From NCBI GenBank assembly GCA_045594705.1, contig JAZNZB010000009.1, forward strand, positions 1 to 31,409: a DNA stretch of 31,409 nucleotides, written 5' to 3'. Of this stretch, positions 28,670 to 31,409 are shown piece by piece. Position 1 is the first letter of the stretch; every line of letters starts with the position of its first letter. The translations under genes and the position numbers were made by a program. The DNA is from SVQP01 sp045594705 (lineage in GTDB: Bacteria; Bacillota; Clostridia; Oscillospirales; CAG-272). The notes beneath the pieces are model-generated. The model searched no databases. It was not told the DNA's origin and worked only from the letters and a program-made list of their open reading frames with translations.

Positions 28670-30535
28670 TCATTCCTCGTCGGGCAGATAAGATGTAAGC
28701 ATCTTATTGATCGTTATCCGGTCGGATTCCTTCAGCTTGATCTCATATCCATCAAGCCACACAAGACCCAGCTCGGAATCGTATCTGATCTCGTTTTCCC
28801 CAACCGTGCCCATGCAATTGTATGCACTCTGGATATCCCCTCGGTGCTGCCAGGTGCCGCCCGTGAGCACATCTTGCAAGAGCGCAATATGCGTTTGCGA
28901 AAGTGCTGAGGGCGTGTTGCTTTCCATAATCTGTGTCCACGTGACCGGTTCTTGCAGCGCAATCGGTCTGATCGTGGTTTGCGTCATGCCGACGCTGACG
29001 CGCATAAAGCTTTGATCCTTTCCCGAGAAGCCAATGCTTGCGGATTTGACAAATTCGATCTGTTTGCCATCCTTGTCGGTCGTATAGTCGCTGTATTGAT
29101 ATACCAAGTAGTAGTCTTTTGTGTAGCGAAGCAGCAGCGTGCCGGTATAGGCGTGATCCCGGTCACCGTACAGCTCGTGTGATGCCAACACCATCTCGCC
29201 AAGACCGTAAAGCTCGTGCAAGACCTTCAGCTCGTCAAGCATGTCTTTGGCGTCCTGCTCGTCATAGCCCATGCGAAGCAGCGCGTGCAGGGCAGAATCC
29301 TGTACTTCGATTCCTGCAGGCAGGCTCATGCCGTCGGGAAGCACCTTAGCGGAAAAGGAGGATTGGTTGATCACTGCCCAACCGTATACGCTTTCGCGTG
29401 AGCTGCTCGAATAGCCAAAGTGCTCGTTGCTGCCGAAGTTATCCCAGAATCGCTCTCCGTCCGCACAGATGATGTCAATGCTGTCCATGATGCTCTCGCC
29501 CTCGTATTGCAAAGCGTCCAGGATCTCTTGAAACTGCGCAGAGCTTGATTCCGCGGGCGTATATTGGTTCATAAACGTATGGAATTCGTCCAAAACCTGT
29601 GATTCTGTGACATAGAAGTCGGACACGATAAACGCAGCGTTTTCAAATGCGGCTTGGTGCTCCAAAAAGGAGGTCACAAGGGCATAGTGGCCGTTTGGAA
29701 CGGTTTCGTAGATCATAAAGGTCAACGTTGCGCTGACGCTCTCTCCCGGAGCAAGACGGTGCTTTGCTTGATCGCCTTGCCTGACGTCGACGGATTGGGG
29801 ATAGATGCCTGCCGTACCCATTTTCAGGTATGCATACGGCACGATCTCGCTGTTGAACCCTTCATGTACGAGAGCCATATCGGACACGTTGGTCATGGTT
29901 ACCGCGATCTGCACGGTGTCGCCCGACTTAAAGATGGGTATCTGCCCTTGCAGATCATAGGAGAATTCCAGCATGGGTGGCAGATTGTCTGGATCTGCAA
30001 AGGTCAGGGTCACCATATTTTCGGGAATGCCCAGATAGGCTGCGAAGGTCTTTTGCAACGATTCAAGCAGCTCGGGGCGGCTCTCCAATGCCTTGGAAAG
30101 TCGCAGCACCGCACGCTTGTCGGTATTCTGTCCCAAGGGAGAAAAAGCGTGATTCGGTACCGAATAATCGATCAGCAAGGCCTCATCACCAATGCCGTTG
30201 AGATGCTTCCAGGTCAGAAACACGTTTTCAACGCATGCGGGCAGGCGCACGTATTGGCTCTTGTGCGTACCGCTCGGATCGGTGAAATAAATGCGCACGG
30301 ATCTCTGTGGGAAATCCTGTCCCGTGCTTTGGTCCGATTGCTGATAATCCAGCTCGTAGATCTTGGGGATAAATGGAACGGTAAGCAGCAAAGCACCCAC
30401 CAGCAGCGTCAGCACTGCCGCGATCAGTATTGCCTTGAATGCGGGCTTTTTGCGTGCGGGTAAGGGCTTGGTCGCGCCCAACAGCAAATCGTCGTCAATG
30501 TCGCTCATCATGGCGAAAAATTTCAGCTCGGTCAT
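28670..30535 (-). CDS. Putative membrane-anchored anti-sigma protein, 621 aa
   Basis: Begins with a short acidic cytoplasmic tail (MTELKFFAMMSDIDDDLLLG) and a basic stretch (PARKKPAFK), then one TM (about 36-57). The remaining about 560 residues would be outside. They include a part with TMTNVSDMALV, LAPGESVSATLTF and a beta-rich, Ig-like feel, plus a C-terminal alpha/beta region. Start ATG 30535 overlaps the sigma-factor stop (ATGA) and has AAAAGGAG upstream; the GTG at 30547 is an alternative. The overlap with an ECF sigma gene and the single-TM topology make an anti-sigma role likely, but no ZAS motif was seen. The extracellular domain is unusually large for the class. Confidence 0.75.
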   Translation of the reverse strand: MTELKFFAMMSDIDDDLLLGATKPLPARKKPAFKAILIAAVLTLLVGALLLTVPFIPKIYELDYQQSDQSTGQDFPQRSVRIYFTDPSGTHKSQYVRLPACVENVFLTWKHLNGIGDEALLIDYSVPNHAFSPLGQNTDKRAVLRLSKALESRPELLESLQKTFAAYLGIPENMVTLTFADPDNLPPMLEFSYDLQGQIPIFKSGDTVQIAVTMTNVSDMALVHEGFNSEIVPYAYLKMGTAGIYPQSVDVRQGDQAKHRLAPGESVSATLTFMIYETVPNGHYALVTSFLEHQAAFENAAFIVSDFYVTESQVLDEFHTFMNQYTPAESSSAQFQEILDALQYEGESIMDSIDIICADGERFWDNFGSNEHFGYSSSSRESVYGWAVINQSSFSAKVLPDGMSLPAGIEVQDSALHALLRMGYDEQDAKDMLDELKVLHELYGLGEMVLASHELYGDRDHAYTGTLLLRYTKDYYLVYQYSDYTTDKDGKQIEFVKSASIGFSGKDQSFMRVSVGMTQTTIRPIALQEPVTWTQIMESNTPSALSQTHIALLQDVLTGGTWQHRGDIQSAYNCMGTVGENEIRYDSELGLVWLDGYEIKLKESDRITINKMLTSYLPDEE

Positions 30536-31092
30536 TGCACGTACCACTCCTTTTCCAAGTATTTTTTCAGTTTTTGCCTGGTTCTTGAAAGAATTTTAAG
30601 TACGTTGGCTTGCGAGATGCCAAACCACGCGGCGATGTCGGGAACGGTGTCGGTATAATAGTACCGCTTGATAAAAACGTTGCGCTCACGCTCGGGCAGG
30701 GAACGCAAAAACAAATTGACGATACGCATAAATTCCTCTTGTCTGTATGCGTCGTCCACGTCGTAGTCCGAAACAGCGATCTGCGAAATCTCATCCAGCG
30801 CAAGCGAAAGCTCACCGGCCCCCCTCTTTTCCGTGTGCTTGCGACGCCATCTGTCAATGGCCAGATTACGCGTGATCTTGCCAAGATAGGTCTTGAGCAC
30901 GGCGGGTTTTGCAGGCGGCATGGAGTTCCATGCACTCAGCCAGGTGTCGTTGACGCATTCCTCGCTGTCCTGCAGATTCTGCAGAATATTTTGCGCGATG
31001 CTTGTGCAATACACGCCGTATTTGTCCGAGGAAATCGCAATGGCACGCTCGTCCCGTGCGTAATACAGCGCAATGATCTGCTCGTCTTGCAT
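30532..31092 (-). CDS. ECF RNA polymerase sigma factor (RpoE-like)
   Basis: 186 aa. Region 2 with DSEECVNDTWLSAWNSMPP and TYLGKITRNLAIDRWR (-10 recognition), a variable linker, and region 4 with RSLPERERNVFIKRYYY and DIAAWFGISQANVLKILSRTR (helix-turn-helix for -35). No region 1 or 3, so group 4 (ECF). RBS GAAAGGAG precedes ATG 31092. It is translationally coupled to the downstream membrane protein by ATGA overlap, the usual layout for a sigma factor and its membrane anti-sigma. An autoregulated ECF promoter upstream was not clearly recognised; GAAACC with TATAGT is only a weak candidate. Confidence 0.95.
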   Translation of the reverse strand: MQDEQIIALYYARDERAIAISSDKYGVYCTSIAQNILQNLQDSEECVNDTWLSAWNSMPPAKPAVLKTYLGKITRNLAIDRWRRKHTEKRGAGELSLALDEISQIAVSDYDVDDAYRQEEFMRIVNLFLRSLPERERNVFIKRYYYTDTVPDIAAWFGISQANVLKILSRTRQKLKKYLEKEWYVQ

Positions 31093-31203
31093 ATCGTTGG
31101 TCTCCTTTCAATGAGTATTTCTACTATACATCACGCAAAAGATTTTGGTTTCTGACAACATTTTAGCATATTCATGATAAAAAATCAAGAATTACGCCAA
31201 AAC

Positions 31204-31226
31204 GTAGCGGGAGGCGCCTCCCCTAC
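31204..31226. repeat. 23-bp near-palindrome
   Basis: GTAG(C)GGGAGGCGCCTCCC(C)TAC reads the same on both strands but for one mismatch pair. Related in motif to the arms of the next repeat. Confidence 0.75.
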
Positions 31227-31248
31227 AAGAACAACTGAAAAAATGCTC

Positions 31249-31353
31249 CGTAGGGGAGGATATCATCCTCCCGCACGAAAACGGTTTTTGTACGTGTTGT
31301 TCCAACGCTGATCCTGTCTCTTCGCGTGCGGGAGGATGATATCCTCCCCTACG
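31249..31353. repeat. 29-bp perfect inverted repeat
   Basis: Arms 31249-31277 and 31325-31353 are exact reverse complements, 47 bases apart; each holds GGAGGATATCATCCTCC, itself a palindrome. Probably a dispersed intergenic repeat of this genome. Confidence 0.85.
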
Positions 31354-31409
31354 ACATTATAAGCAAAAACCGATGTCGGCCGGGCCGGGCGGGGGGGGGG
31401 GGTGCGTGC

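Larger units (their letters stand above)
31093..31409. other. Intergenic end stretch
   Basis: 317 bases without a gene. It carries the sigma-factor upstream region, the palindromes at 31204-31226 and 31249-31353 and, at the end, a G-run (31391-31402) in CG-only sequence. The last 30 bases look unlike the rest and may be artefact. Confidence 0.7.

Noticed and set aside
28252..28698. Open frames in the stretch after the S24 gene
   Set aside because: They read through the GC-rich repeats and terminators and have no RBS.
1..31409. tRNA, rRNA, CRISPR arrays, transposases, integrases
   Set aside because: None was seen by eye; no regularly spaced repeats and no integrase or transposase-like frame. 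A tRNAscan and CRISPR search would confirm this.

Overview
The window looks like a chromosomal segment of a spore-forming member of Bacillota, class Clostridia, with moderate to high GC. The reasons are the adjacent sporulation genes gpr and spoIIP, a T-box leader on pheST, DUF896 and SdpI-family genes, consensus SigA-type promoters (several read TTTACA-N17-TATAAT) and strong AGGAGG-type ribosome binding sites. I cannot name a genus. The last bases (a run of 12 G in GC-rich sequence) look like a contig edge or an assembly artefact.

Layout. 1-507: 3' part of an AT-rich unknown gene, then a terminator. 705-5490: a plus-strand envelope-stress-type operon: OmpR-family response regulator, histidine kinase, membrane-anchored HtrA-like protease, MgtC-family protein and a tiny ORF, closed by a strong terminator. 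5500-7166: a second plus-strand unit behind a MerR-type 19-bp-spacer promoter: MerR-DUF3887-like regulator, lipoprotein/zinc-ribbon protein, a structured intergenic element and an SdpI-family membrane protein. 7175-17188 (minus): a T-box-controlled pheS-pheT unit, an ABC exporter and a DUF896 gene, then a terminator whose loop carries the -35 of the next promoter, then tsaE-tsaB-rpiB-ispD-ispF-rpe. Downstream of rpe is a 385-bp step bounded by two copies of the rpe 3' end, with a small CxxC gene between them.

17196-21981: a hairpin-rich intergenic segment, then the minus operon MBL hydrolase-gltX-glnS-DUF1294. 22033-24576: a large orphan family-5 solute-binding lipoprotein (minus) with a long structured leader. 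24629-26717: gpr and spoIIP (plus). 26720-28124: a divergent pair made of a LexA/CI-like self-cleaving repressor (HTH_XRE plus S24) and a 94-aa membrane protein, with a set of 14-bp operator-like sites placed on both promoters. 28125-28669: a gene-free stretch with a terminator, two inverted copies of a 69-bp GC-rich palindromic repeat and a minus-strand terminator. 28670-31092: ECF sigma factor with an overlapping 621-aa membrane-anchored putative anti-sigma protein (minus). 31093-31409: intergenic sequence with a long inverted repeat up to the window end.

Most of the window is housekeeping (translation, isoprenoid precursors, t6A synthesis, pentose phosphates, sporulation). The most novel-looking parts are the S24 repressor/94-aa membrane protein module with its operators, the rpe 3'-end duplication enclosing a small cassette, and the multi-hairpin intergenic elements.
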